A stretch of DNA of 64,000 bases from Ahaetulla prasina (Eukaryota; Chordata; Lepidosauria; Squamata; Colubridae), in the NCBI RefSeq assembly GCF_028640845.1, contig NC_080546.1, positions 56,183,409-56,247,408 on the forward strand. Direction: 5' to 3'. The notes under the pieces were generated by a model. That model saw nothing but the letters and a program-made list of their open reading frames with translations. It did no database searches and was not told the DNA's origin. This document shows, in pieces, positions 30,806 through 42,340 of the stretch; positions within the stretch are counted from its first letter, which is position 1, and every line of letters starts with the position of its first letter. The translations under genes were made by a program, and so were the position numbers.

Positions 30806-33601
30806 GTATGCACGCCCCTTAGCTCTTCTACACCAAACACTGCAGGTCTAAAATGTAAATTAATAAATGCAAGAAGTATTGTAAACAAATTATCTGAATT
30901 TATCCTATTGTTAAACAATGGTACATTTGATATTATGTTTGTTTGTGAAACATGGCTAAAATCATCCCTCCCTAACTCCATTATTTCAAAAAAAGAATAT
31001 CAAGTTTTTCGATCAGATCATGAAAACTGCAGAGGAGGTGGAGTGGCTATCTTTTACAAAAAATCACTGAACCTAAAAAATATTCAAGTTGCACACAAAC
31101 TTTCTCTTCCTGAAACTATTGTATGTGGCCTGTCCATTAACACCACACTTTGATTCTTACTATGCTACAGAGCACCTGACCACGACATCGATCACGCAAA
31201 TAAGTTAACCACACTGCTAACATGGGCTACCTCTTACCCATATCCTCTCATCTTCCTTGGTGACCTAAATCTACCTTCTATTAACTGGATAACAAATGAA
31301 TGTACAACTGAACCAATCCATACTACACTATACAACACCGTTACAGACCTAGGTCTTGAACAACTAGTAACTAACAATACAAGACTCAACAACTCCCTTG
31401 ACCTCATCTTTTGCAATAACACAAACTCAATTTATGGACTACAAATAAAAGAACCCTTTTCCAACAGTGACCACTGCATGATAGACTTTTGTCTCAATAT
31501 ACGCCCTCACATAAATCATCATAATAATAGTACTCCTAACTACAATTTCAAAAAAGCCAACTATGACCTTATAAACAACGACCTCTCCTATCTTGACTGG
31601 CAAAATCTATTCTCAACCTGTATCACTGCTGAAGACCACTACAGAGTTTTCCTACTTGAAATCAATAGAATCATCAAACAATACGTACCACAAACCACCA
31701 CCAAAATAAAAAAAAAAAACAAATTACCCATATCAATAAAGAAGCTTCAATCCAAAAAAAAATCCCTCTGGAGAAGAAATAAAAAGGGCCATGTAACAAA
31801 CTTCAAAAACCGCTACAGAAATATATGCAACCAAATAAAAACTGAATGCACCATTTACCACACAAAGCAAGAAGATCTTCTGCGCACAAATTCTAATCGT
31901 GCTTTCTATAATTTTGTTAACAATAAACTTAAAGAATCAAGATCCATCCCACCACTAAGAGAATCTAACGGCAATGAATATAATGATGAAACAATTAAAG
32001 CAAACCTCTTTAACACATTCTTTGGCTCAGTCTTTGTCAACAGTAATGGCTCATATCCGACATTCCCCAACCGTACTAACAATGATTACAACGACTTAAC
32101 TCATATAGACTTCACAGAAGATTATGTTGAAAAAGCTCTTCGCAAACTGAAACCATCTTTATCTATTGGGCCTGATGGACTATGTGCATACTTCTTAAAA
32201 AAACTTTCCACTAATATAGCAGAACCCCTAAGCATAATCTTTGATAAACTTTTCACGACCAGCTCCCTTCCCAAACTTTGGTCTCTAGCCACAGTCATCC
32301 CCATCTTCAAAAAAGGAGATCCAAGCGTAGTTGAAAATTACAGACCAATCTCTTTATGCTGCGTCACCTGCAAAGTAATGGAATCTATCATCAACCAATC
32401 CATTACCCTCCACCTACAAACAAACAACCTACTCTCTAATAAACAATTTGGTTTCAGAAAAAAATTATCATGTAACTTACAACTTCTCCACTGCAAAAAC
32501 ATATGGGCTACTAATCTTGATCAAGGCAAAACAATAGATGCAATCTACATAGACTTCTGCAAAGCTTTTGACTCAGTAGTACACGATAAACTTCTCCTAA
32601 AACTAAAATCCTACGGCATTTCAGGACCTCTTCACAATTGGATAACTGCTTTCCTGTCAAACAGACAAGTGGTCAAAATTGGCAATGCTCTATCAAATCC
32701 TGTTCCTGTCAAAAGTGGCGTTCCTCAAGGTAGCGTTCTTGGACCAACGCTCTTCATAATATACATAAATGATCTCTGTGACCATATCTCAAGTTATTGT
32801 GTTCTCTTTGCTGACAATGTCAAACTATTTAACACCACCAACAATAGTACTACCCTTCAAAAAGACCTTGATTTTGTATCCGATTGGTCTAAAACTTGGC
32901 AACTCCAAATCTAAACCAGCAAATGCTCAGTCTTACATATTGGAAAAAAGAACCCAAACACTAAGTAATGAACATTAATGAACATTATCTTACAGATGAC
33001 CCCCACCCTGTTAAGGACCTTGGAGTTCTCATATCAAATGATCTAAGTGCCAAAGCCCACTGCAAAAAAGGCTCTAAGAGTTGTAAACCTAATTCTGCAT
33101 AGCTTCTTTTCCAAAAACTCTACACTACTAACCAGAGCATTCCAAACATTTGCCAGACCTATTCTTGAATACAATTCATCTGTCTGGAACCCATACCACA
33201 TTTCTGACATCAATACAATTGAATATTTTACAAGAAGATTTCTCCGCTCCTCTGTAAACAACAAAATACCTTATACCACCAGACTTGAAATCCTGGGATT
33301 AGAAAATTTAGAACTCCGCCAACTCCGGCAAGACCTGTGTTTAACACACAGAATCATCTATTACAATGTCCTTCCTGTAAAAGACTTCTTCAGCTTCAAT
33401 AGCAATAATACAAGAGCAAACAATAGATTCAAACTTAATATCAACCACTTCAATCTTGATTGCAGAAAATATGACTTCAGTAACAGAGTTGTTAATGCTT
33501 GGAATACACTACCTGACTCTGTGGTCTCCTCTCCAACTCCTAAATGCTTTAACCAAAAACTGTCTACCATTGACCTCACCCCATTCCTAAGAGGACTATA
33601 A
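30806..33601 (+). pseudogene. LINE-A ORF2 (endonuclease and RT)
   Basis: One frame throughout, in phase with ORF1 across the TAG. Endonuclease: [116 protein letters not shown] and FADN at 32807-32818, where the second catalytic Asp is Asn. C-terminus: RRFLRSSVNNKIPYTTRLE and ending PFLRGL with TAA before 33602. Breaks: TGA at 31151-31153 (small indel), TAA at 32912-32914 (a Ser codon in copy 2) and a deletion near 32965-33065. Confidence 0.88.
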
Positions 33602-33718
33602 GGGGCGTGCATAAGTGCACAAAAGTGCCTACCGTTCCTGTCCTACTGTTTCCTTTCAATATATGTTCCTGTATATAATGTTATGACAAACAAACAAATA
33701 AATAAATAAATAAATAAA

Positions 33719-36700
33719 TTCAGTAAGGAACTTTTTGAATGTTCCTGTTTCATAAATCTCCCTTCTTATATTCAAGCTTAGACCCTTTTCTTCACCTTGC
33801 TCTCTCTTTTTATTCTTTTCAGCTGAAAACTGAAATAGCATCTATGTTTAGTGAAAAGCTATTGTGTGGGAAGCAATACGTAGAAAACTTGTGATCTTGT
33901 TATCTTTCATATAGTATCCCCAAAATCTTCCCATTTGCAACAATCAGAGTCAACAAGCATATTTTGTATATATAGATATACATACAGGATAAAAGATAAA
34001 CTGAAGAAAAAAATAAATGAAATATAGACTTTTAAGAAAAAAAGTAACAATGAATAAAAATTCAATGTCATTAGATCTTCAGGTTATTGAGGACTTGATT
34101 ACAAATTACAAAGTGTTCAACTGTATTATAAAGTGCTCTTCTACTGGTAAACCATTTTAATCATCACTTTCTCAATAAAGTTTTTTACATTCCACAATAG
34201 ATTTTCTTTGGTCATTTGATTGATTTTTCTTTATTGCACTGTATTTAAATCTTTACTTAAAATCACATCTTTCTTTCAAGATAATTCTTGAATTTTTAAG
34301 ATGGAAGAACTTAATCAAATAGCTCTTATCTTTTAAAAATCCTTAATAAAAAGACATGAGTGGCAATGCGCTACCTGCATAATAATGTCAAGATTAGAAT
34401 AATGCCATTTTTGAATTTTGAAAGGTAACAAATGTTGAAGAGTGAAAAAATCTAAAGGTAAAACAGACAGCATAAAGAAGGATTGGTTGTAAAAAATTTA
34501 AAAAGTTAAAAAAAACAGGCCTTGAGTTACAATCTATTCTATATTTTTTTCATCTATAGGATAAGAAAACTATATTAGATGTCTGACAATATTTTCCTAC
34601 ATAAATATGAGTAACTTCAACAATGTTTGAAAATTCTATTAATTCCATCATTCATTACTTTTCCAAATGAATCAAATTCCATGATTTCAGTAAAATGTTT
34701 CCCTGTAAACTAAGCTTCACACGTGTTCTTCAATGTATAATAACAAGATTAGATAGATATATCAATTTTACTCTGTTTCTTAGTTTTCATTGCTTAAATT
34801 TACTTTGTTCAATCAATCTGTAAATGTTTTAAAATCCACAAGAAAATCCATGTACATGGCAATTTGCATTTCTCATGAGCTAGGTATTTCATTACTTTTT
34901 CTGCATACTTTGTATCCACTTTTGCTACAAACAGGATAGGAAAAGTTTTCAAACACTGTGCTAATAGTATAACTAGCGTCCTGCATATCTATAGATTTAG
35001 AAAGTGTCAATTAGGCAAATTTTCATTGTACTGCTGATTAAATTAGTTTTTCCTTTCCTAATGAAAACTTATGTGTTTAATAATTGCAGACTATTATTTG
35101 GAAATTATTACTCAAATAAAATATTCATGTCAACTAGTGTTCTCAAAAAAGGAGTGAGATATTAAATCTGTGTTCTGGAAAAATGAAAATTACTATTAAA
35201 TAAATTATTAAATTGACCTTATTGAATTAATTCAGCTAGTTAATTAATTTTGAATTGCTGAGAGATGTGCTGTAAACCTCTCTGTATATGAAACTATAAT
35301 ATAATACATCCAAGCAAGATTTCGAGGAAATTATACAAATTCTACAAAAAGAAATAACTAGATAGAGTAGTATGTCAGCAAAAAGAGAGATATCAAAGTA
35401 AGGAATTAATTAGTCTGATAGAGTAGTGTAGTTTCCATCAAGTAAAAATTTAACATACAGTAAATGCTTCATTTGAATGTTGGTAACACTTTATCGCTTT
35501 CACTTAACATCAGAAAAGAAACCTTGTAAACTGATTTATGAAAAAAGGGATGACTTAGATATGAAGAGATGACATATTAATATTTCATGTCATCAGGAGA
35601 GGTTGGCAATTAGCATAAACAAACAACTGACAGTCACTTATTTAAAGGTTGAACGAAAAAATGTATTTTGGGATAGATATGCCATATTTGTGGCGACTAC
35701 TAACAGCATCCATGCTGATGGAATATTTGACTCTCTAGATAAAATAATGAAGATATGCTTCATGTGGCACTAAATTCCAAAAGGCTCACTTAGAAAAATT
35801 TCAAATATTCTAAATTGAAACAATTTCCTCCAGATTAAATCAATTAATTACATATAATGAGTGTACAAATTGATATACATTCTTGCAAACTTCTGAAACT
35901 CTATGGTCAATGAAGAAAATAGAGAAATTGTGTAAGTGACAATTTTGATTCTAAATTATTTTACCATGACACTCTAATCACAGTTGTTTGAGGTAGAATT
36001 CTTGCAGTAACATAGAATTTCCTGAATGAATGTCCTTTCCTAGCAAAAGAAACTTTTTGTTATTAAAGTATGTGGGATCTGAAAAACTATTAAATAGAGC
36101 ATTTCCTTTGAAAATGGGAAATGTTCCAATTTCATGTTTCTCTTGGATCCACTTCTCTATTTTCATACTTTCTATAGTATTGATTCATTTGAGCACAAAA
36201 CAAAAACAGATTTTTCATCCTAATTCTGTAGCCTCTATATATTTTGAAATTTGACAAGCTTCTTGCCTTAAGAAATATGCTTGATTTTAATCTAATTGGC
36301 CAGCTCAAAACTGTTGGATTATATTGTTGGACTACACTCTTCTCTGTCTTTTTATATTCCCAAATCAGGCACTCTGTCCTCAGCCTTCCCCTCCAAAAGC
36401 ACAAACTCTCTAGCTAAAGAAACATCTTCTAGCTCTTCAATTATTCTTTATTTCAATTCTTTTCTTTATTTAGTTAGAGGACTTTGTTCTTCCTAAGGAG
36501 AAGGCAAAGGAGAGGGTTCCTGTTTGAGAATGAAAATGTTTCAATATCTATGCCAGCTTCCTCTACTCCTAACTCCTGGTTTGCCTCAATAGCCTGAGCT
36601 ACTTCTGGCAAGGCTTCAATTTCCTTGCCCTGGGTAGACCTTTGCAGTTCTTCTTTATTTTATATTGATCTGCTAACCTCTGTTGTATTATTATTGATTC

Positions 36701-36762
36701 TAAATGTGTTCTTTCCAGAACTGGTACAGTCTTTTTACATATCCTCTTCTCATCGTGCTTGA
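33719..36762. other. Unassigned AT-rich DNA
   Basis: About 3 kb with no recognised gene or repeat. It may be single-copy intergenic or intronic DNA. Confidence 0.4.
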
Positions 36763-36763
36763 T

Positions 36764-36985
36764 TTGTGGTATAATGGTTAGAATGCAGTATTACAGACTA
36801 ATTCTGCCCACTGTCTGAAACTCATTCTTGATAGGCTTGAACTTGACTTGGTCTTCCATTGTTCTGAGTTCGATAAAGTGAGGAACCAGATTGTTGGGAC
36901 AATATGCCGATGTTGTAAACCACTTAGAGAGTGCTGTAAAACACTATGGTGCAGTATATAAGTCAAGATTTATTGCTATTATTTA
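36764..36985 (+). mobile_element. tRNA-derived SINE, second type
   Basis: tRNA-like head (GTGGTATAATGGTTAGAATGC; box B near TGAGTTCGATAAAGTG, degraded), GGAACCAGATTGTTGGGA, then GTTGTAAACCACTTAGAGAGTGC...GTATATAAGTCAAGATTTATTGCTATTATT. Same family as 19211-19453. Confidence 0.8.
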
Positions 36986-38295
36986 TTTATTTTTAATCTT
37001 TTGGGATTGCTATTGTTGCTATAGTTGCCCACTCCAGCAGATTCTAGAGGCTCACAAAATCCAAAAACATGGATTAAAACAATTAAAAGCATAAAGCAAC
37101 ACAACAGCCTCTGGTTAAATCTCAAGGGCTTCTAGAACTGCATGAGAAAGGGCACTGTCCACAATTTTTAAATAAATGTTTTCAGGTTTTTCTCTTTAAT
37201 CATGTTATCAGTCCCAAGCACTTTGAAAGTTTATGGAATGAATAATAGTTCAACATTAGACTAGGAAAGTCTAAAGTTTTTTTTATAATAAATAAATAAT
37301 TGCAACTAAGTAGGACTTGTAGAACAGGACAAATGTAGCAAATCATAGTGAACAAGAAATTGTTGAATTCACATAAATCAAAGGGTTTTAGGAAATTTCA
37401 TTATAATTGTTAAGGTATGTGTAATCAGTCTCAAATATAATCTGAATAACCAATCACTTATCTCACTCTCACTCTCACTCCCTCACACCTAAATCTATTT
37501 TAAATCTGTAGCTCACTATAGTTTATGTCTTTTAATAACATTTATTAATCAGAAAAGGTATTATCAGGGTTTTGATTTTTTTTTGTCAGCATATACTATA
37601 TGAGCATGACTTGCCTTCTACCTTCTACCTGTTGAAGATTTCTTAAATTATTGCAGGAACTGAAATAGCTGCTTTCTTCATGTTTCGTAAATGTATGGTA
37701 TTACATCAGTAAGCTTTATTATTTTCTACAAGAGAAAGAGCCCATACCACAAAATGCTCATGTACTTTCTAACACATGCTAGTATTCATGAAAATGGATT
37801 TAATCATATAATTCATTAACTCTACTATAGAGATACCTACCCTGTTGATGATCAAATGCCTACTAAATACCAACAGTGCTATTCTGGGCTTTGAAAGCCC
37901 CTTATTGCACTAGCATATATACAGTAAAAACACAGATGCATATTCTTAAGAGAAGAGGGCAAATTAAAAAAAATCATGTGAAAAGCACACACATCAGGTT
38001 TTTTTCTCAAAGAAAAGATGTATTCCAGGGTTTCTATATATTCTATTATTTTTATTTAATTAATTAAGAACTTTATAAATTTGCTAAGATCTTAGAAGTC
38101 AAAGATACAAATAACAAAGATTTTATCTCATTCTTTTGAACATTTAACAAACAAACAAAATAATGTCATACATCTTTTCTATGTAGCTATTTAATGATAT
38201 CTATGGAAGATGGTACTAGAAATTCTGTCTGTGCACTTAAATATTTTGATTTGTTTCACCTTCTTTTGGAATCTCGTGTGTGTGTGTGTGTGTGT

Positions 38296-38327
<32 letters not shown>

Positions 38328-40508
38328 AACTCACATCTTCATATGAATTTTATATAAATTCTAATACTTAAAAATAACTAAAAATGATGAATGTTCACCT
38401 ATTTCAAATATTTAGCAATTATTTTCTATAATTTGTAGACCTTTCCTTCTATGCTTATGTAACCATTTCAATAGTTTGTGGCATCTTCTTTTCCAGAACC
38501 ATGCAACCATCCATTAATAACAGGACAACAATTGAAATAAAGATATAAATTGTTCTCAGGAGCTGAATTAATATAAATGTATTAGATATTCTGGTGTTGT
38601 ATTTCAAATATAACCTTTCTTTGATGTATTTTGTTATTTATTGATTTCTTGTGTTTCTAATATCCTTGTCTTAATGTTTTACTTATAGCCTTAAACATTA
38701 ATAAAAAGTTGTTCTAATAAATGCTCATATATTTATCAAAATGTAAATAAAAATATTATATTTACCATTTTGTTTTATTTCTTTTACTGTTATGGTCTGA
38801 AGTCTGACATTGGAAAATAATGTGTATCTATTTTTTTTTTGATCTGCCAGTTAAAAGTGATTTATTAGAGATTTCAGATCTTGTATTTATAAAATCATAT
38901 TATCTATTATAAAACATTATTGATCAAGAAGGTGTCAGCAATTTTTATTTCTCATAATGTCTCTATGCATTATTTTTATCCTTTTGATAACATTCAAAAG
39001 TGTAACCAAAAACTGTTATTGAAATATGCTAGAAATTCATTTTTATATTCTGCATTTAATAAAAATTGATCACATTTGAATTACTGTTAATATGTGCTGT
39101 AAAATATCATTGTAATGCCTTTTTTTTCTTTTTGGTTCTTTTTCATGGAATCATAACTTGTAAGGAATTTCAGAGCTCAATTTTGGGACACATGGATATC
39201 CAACCTGTTTGAAGACCTCCAGGTGAAATATCAGACATCTATTACATTGATTTATAACTCAAGAAATTGTAGCTAATATCAAACCTGAATCTACTTCTCT
39301 GCAGCTTCAATCTACTAGTTCTTTTTCTGTCCTTTTTCAGTCATAGAAAACATGAGTATTCCCTCCTCTGTATGATAACTCTTGTATCATGCCTCAATTT
39401 TCTCAGCTAAACATATAATATCCCTTCTTTTAACCATTAAGACCTGGATTACAATCTGCCACCATTTTTACATCCTTTTCTAAAATTTCTCCACTTTCTA
39501 TATGTCTTTTTAGACTGTTGTACTAAGAACTAGACACAATTCTCCAAATGGTCAAAATAGAATAGAAATTATTCTTCATTATTTATTTTGAGAAGAATAC
39601 AAAAATATCAACTTCATATGCATATTCAGCAGCCTATTAACCATATTCAATCATTTACTATAATATGCAGGAAACTGAAAATGGAGAATCAGCCTCAATC
39701 CATCTCTCTTCAACATCTACATATTCCAAGAGGAACACTGAAGGTCTATAGTCACATTTGGTGTCATTAGTAAAGAGAAGATATTTATAACATAACTAAT
39801 TATGGCCAGGGAATCAGTAGCTGATAGCTTTCAACCACATCACCATACTGATACAACAAGTAGAGCTTATACATAGCAATTACTAGTCACACTATATAAA
39901 AAATGACTTCACATATGTTTCAGCAGCATTCGGAACAAACTGCAATGTTGTCAATACACATGCATTAATGTCCTCACACAAATACTATGATCTCATATTT
40001 ACTTCTGATGCAACATTTACAAGATAATATCATTCATTTGCCATTATTTCCAGTCCCATTTGATTGAATAAACATGCATAAATAAAACTTAAGATATTAC
40101 ATGCATGTGCTCATGTGTTAAATGTGTTTCCTAAAAAAAACATATTCCAGTATCTAGTGAGTGAAGTGAACATTTCATCTAAAACAGAATATGGGCCCTT
40201 TTTGTTTTCCACTGCCATTCTTCTTCTTCACCAACTACGTAAATGTAAAGAATCATCAAGAATGTTTTTAAACATAATTTCTGTGGAGCATAGGTTAAAA
40301 AACAGTGGTTGGATTTAAAGAAGAATTTGCCATTTGGCTAAAAAAATATCTTCACTTTCCACATTAGGGAATAGGGAATAGGGAAATTCAATGAACAATG
40401 AATTCTTCCTAACTTTGTTTCTTGAACTTTTTTATAATTAAACTTCTTTCCTTCCACTGGGAGTCTTCCCATACTTTCCTACATACTGCTGCAGAATTAA
40501 TTCTTTTC
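36986..40508. other. Unassigned AT-rich DNA
   Basis: No gene recognised. 39130-39700 faintly resembles an ancient minus-strand CR1 3' region (GAAGACCTCCAGGTGAAA, CTCCACTTTCTATATGTC), too weak to claim. Confidence 0.35.
38275..38326 (+). repeat. TG/AG microsatellite
   Basis: GTGTGTG repeats followed by GAGAGAG repeats. Confidence 0.95.
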
Positions 40509-40510
40509 CT

Positions 40511-40772
40511 TTTTTTTTTTTTGTTTACATTTATATCCCGCCCTTCTCCGAAGACTCAGGGCGGTTTACAGTGTATAAGGCAATAGTCTCATTCTATTTG
40601 TATATTTTTACAAAGTCAACTTATTGCCCCCCCCAACAATCTGGATCCTCATTTTACCTACCTTATAAAGGATGGAAGGCTGAGTCAACCTTGGGCCGGG
40701 CTTGAACCTGCAGTAATTGCAGGCTACTGTGTTCTAATAACAGGCTCTAACAGCTTGAGCTATTCCGGCCCC
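40511..40772 (-). mobile_element. tRNA-SINE with L2-like tail
   Basis: Full-length minus-strand copy: tRNA-like head at the right (complement of GGCCGGAATAGCTCAAGCTG), box B complement GGGCTTGAACCTGCA, tail complement ATATCCCGCCCTTCTCCGAA and poly-T at the left. Closely similar to 18836-19107. Confidence 0.88.
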
Positions 40773-41639
40773 TTTTTTTAATTTTAAAAAGTAGTCTCCC
40801 TTGTGTTAACTATATGTTTAAAATGAAGACATTACATAAGAGGTATGTTCAGTTTCACAGGAATATTAATACTTTCTAAGATCAAAGGCTATATTTAAGT
40901 CTTTGATTAGTGTGAGAAGGGATGAAATTCCCAAGTTGAATGTAACCGGAACACAAACTAAATGAGATTTACTTAAATTCTATGCAGTTAAAATTAAATT
41001 AAATTAAGCTTAAAATTATAGTGAACTTGACTACTTCCTATGAATTTCTCCATCCTTTAAAATTACAATTTAGTGCACAGTATGGATGGATTCTGAAGAG
41101 TTTTTCGAGATTTCTAAAAGCCCTTGGAGCTGAGACACATCTTATGCACTCCTGCTCTACATTTGAACAGCAGTATGTAAAATGTTCTGTATTTACATGT
41201 TACCAGGTTATGAGGTTTTGCAACTTCACTATTCCAAGAAGAATATATGTCAGTTTCAAATCCAAAACCCATTTTGAATTTAAAACAAGGCCATTTCAAG
41301 CTTGGAACTTCTGCAGTAGATGGAACAAGTTCTTTCAAATTTGAAATAGCAGTTTTGAGAGGTGAGGGAGTTGCAGCTGATGTAGCTTTATCTGATGTAG
41401 TAACAGTTGTAATAGTAAATATTGTACCCCTAAAATCCTTTTCTAGGCTGAAGAACCTCAGAGGCTTAGTCTGGAGAGAGAGAGAGATTGGAACATTTTG
41501 TATTCTTGTAATTTTAATGTTCAATTATGTATGAATTGCACTTACATATTATATAAAAGAACATTTCCTAGGAGACTTATAACATTTGCATCAACTGGCC
41601 ATCTGTGAGTAAAAGAATTACAGAACTATCTATTGAAGT
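40773..41639. other. Unassigned DNA with one curious frame
   Basis: 41247-41534 is open on the plus strand and begins MSVSNPKPILNLKQGHFKL, with a GTS-and-F-rich stretch. No family assigned; it could be a fragment of a processed pseudogene or chance. Confidence 0.25.
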
Positions 41640-42134
41640 GTCGACGCATCAGGCATTTGGTGGGCTTCTCATGAAGGCTGCTAACGAACGACAGACTCAT
41701 GGACTTCTCGGGGTGAGAGCCTGGAGAAAGTCTGGGATGAGAAGCGCCAGAGCAAATTCCAGAGCCCCCTTTTATTGTGTATAGGTAAAAATGGGTGGTT
41801 ACAAAAATGGGTGGTAAGCAGGGGAGGTTACATATTAGCATATATTCAATATGTGAACACGTGACTGCAAGCACATCCACAAGCCTATGATTTTGGGAGA
41901 AAGCTCATAATTCTTGGGAGGAGTTTTACCATGAGGTGGTTCTTTGTTCTCTGCTTATTGCCTACGTGGTACAGTTGCATATTGTAGCAATATGGTTGCA
42001 AGCACAGCTGAGCAAGATGAATATTTTATGTGTGCAAAGCAGTTTTCTTATCATGTCCGGTGTTTCCCGGACAGGCTTTGTAGTTAGCGTTTCTGAGCGG
42101 TTTGCAACAGCAGACGTGGATACATTTCTACAGA
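41640..42134 (-). mobile_element. Probable solo LTR
   Basis: Minus-strand reading starts TGTAGAAATG and ends GCGTCGACA (TG...CA). It contains AATAAAA followed closely by GGGGGCTCTGGAATTTGC, a classic LTR poly(A)/R-U5 arrangement, and a CTC-rich U5-like end. The base composition differs from its surroundings. I found no matching flanking duplication and no internal retroviral sequence, so the termini are approximate. Could be an endogenous retrovirus or another LTR element. Confidence 0.55.
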
Positions 42135-42144
42135 ATGCTCAAAT

Positions 42145-42340
42145 GTAGCGAGCCATCCGTTCATCCATCCAACCAACCTTCCAACCAGCCTTTCAACCAT
42201 CCATCCATCAAACCTTATCAACAAACAGTCTAGTACCCAACATCCAAGCACTCACTACCCAAAACTTCCATCCACCCATCCAATCTCCAATACAACCACC
42301 AGTTATACATATCCCTCAACCAACTAACATTCAAAACTAG
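42145..42340 (+). CDS. LINE-A ORF1 C-terminal end, copy 2
   Basis: An open Gln/Pro-rich frame (SSIQPTFQPAFQPSIHQ, PPIQSPIQPPVIHIPQP, TNIQN) ending at TAG 42338-42340. As in copy 1, the codons after the stop (GTA TGC ACG CC) stay in phase with ORF2. Confidence 0.5.

Larger units (their letters stand above)
30542..33718 (+). mobile_element. LINE-A, long copy 1
   Basis: A CR1/Jockey-group LINE: the end of a Gln/Asn/Pro-rich ORF1, an in-frame TAG, ORF2 (endonuclease plus RT), a 3' UTR with GGGGCGTGCATAAGTGCAC and an AAAT tail (33694-33718). The best preserved of at least six pieces of this family in the window (8687, 10603, 11385, 42145, 50622, 53698). Clade not fixed; could be CR1 or Rex1-like. 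The 5' end is not defined. Confidence 0.85.

Noticed and set aside
36000..36500. Short frames on both strands as host exons
   Set aside because: No splice-site pattern, homology or codon bias that I can see.
39130..39700. Ancient CR1 or L3 fragment
   Set aside because: Only scattered word matches to the CR1 3' region. An alignment score would be needed.
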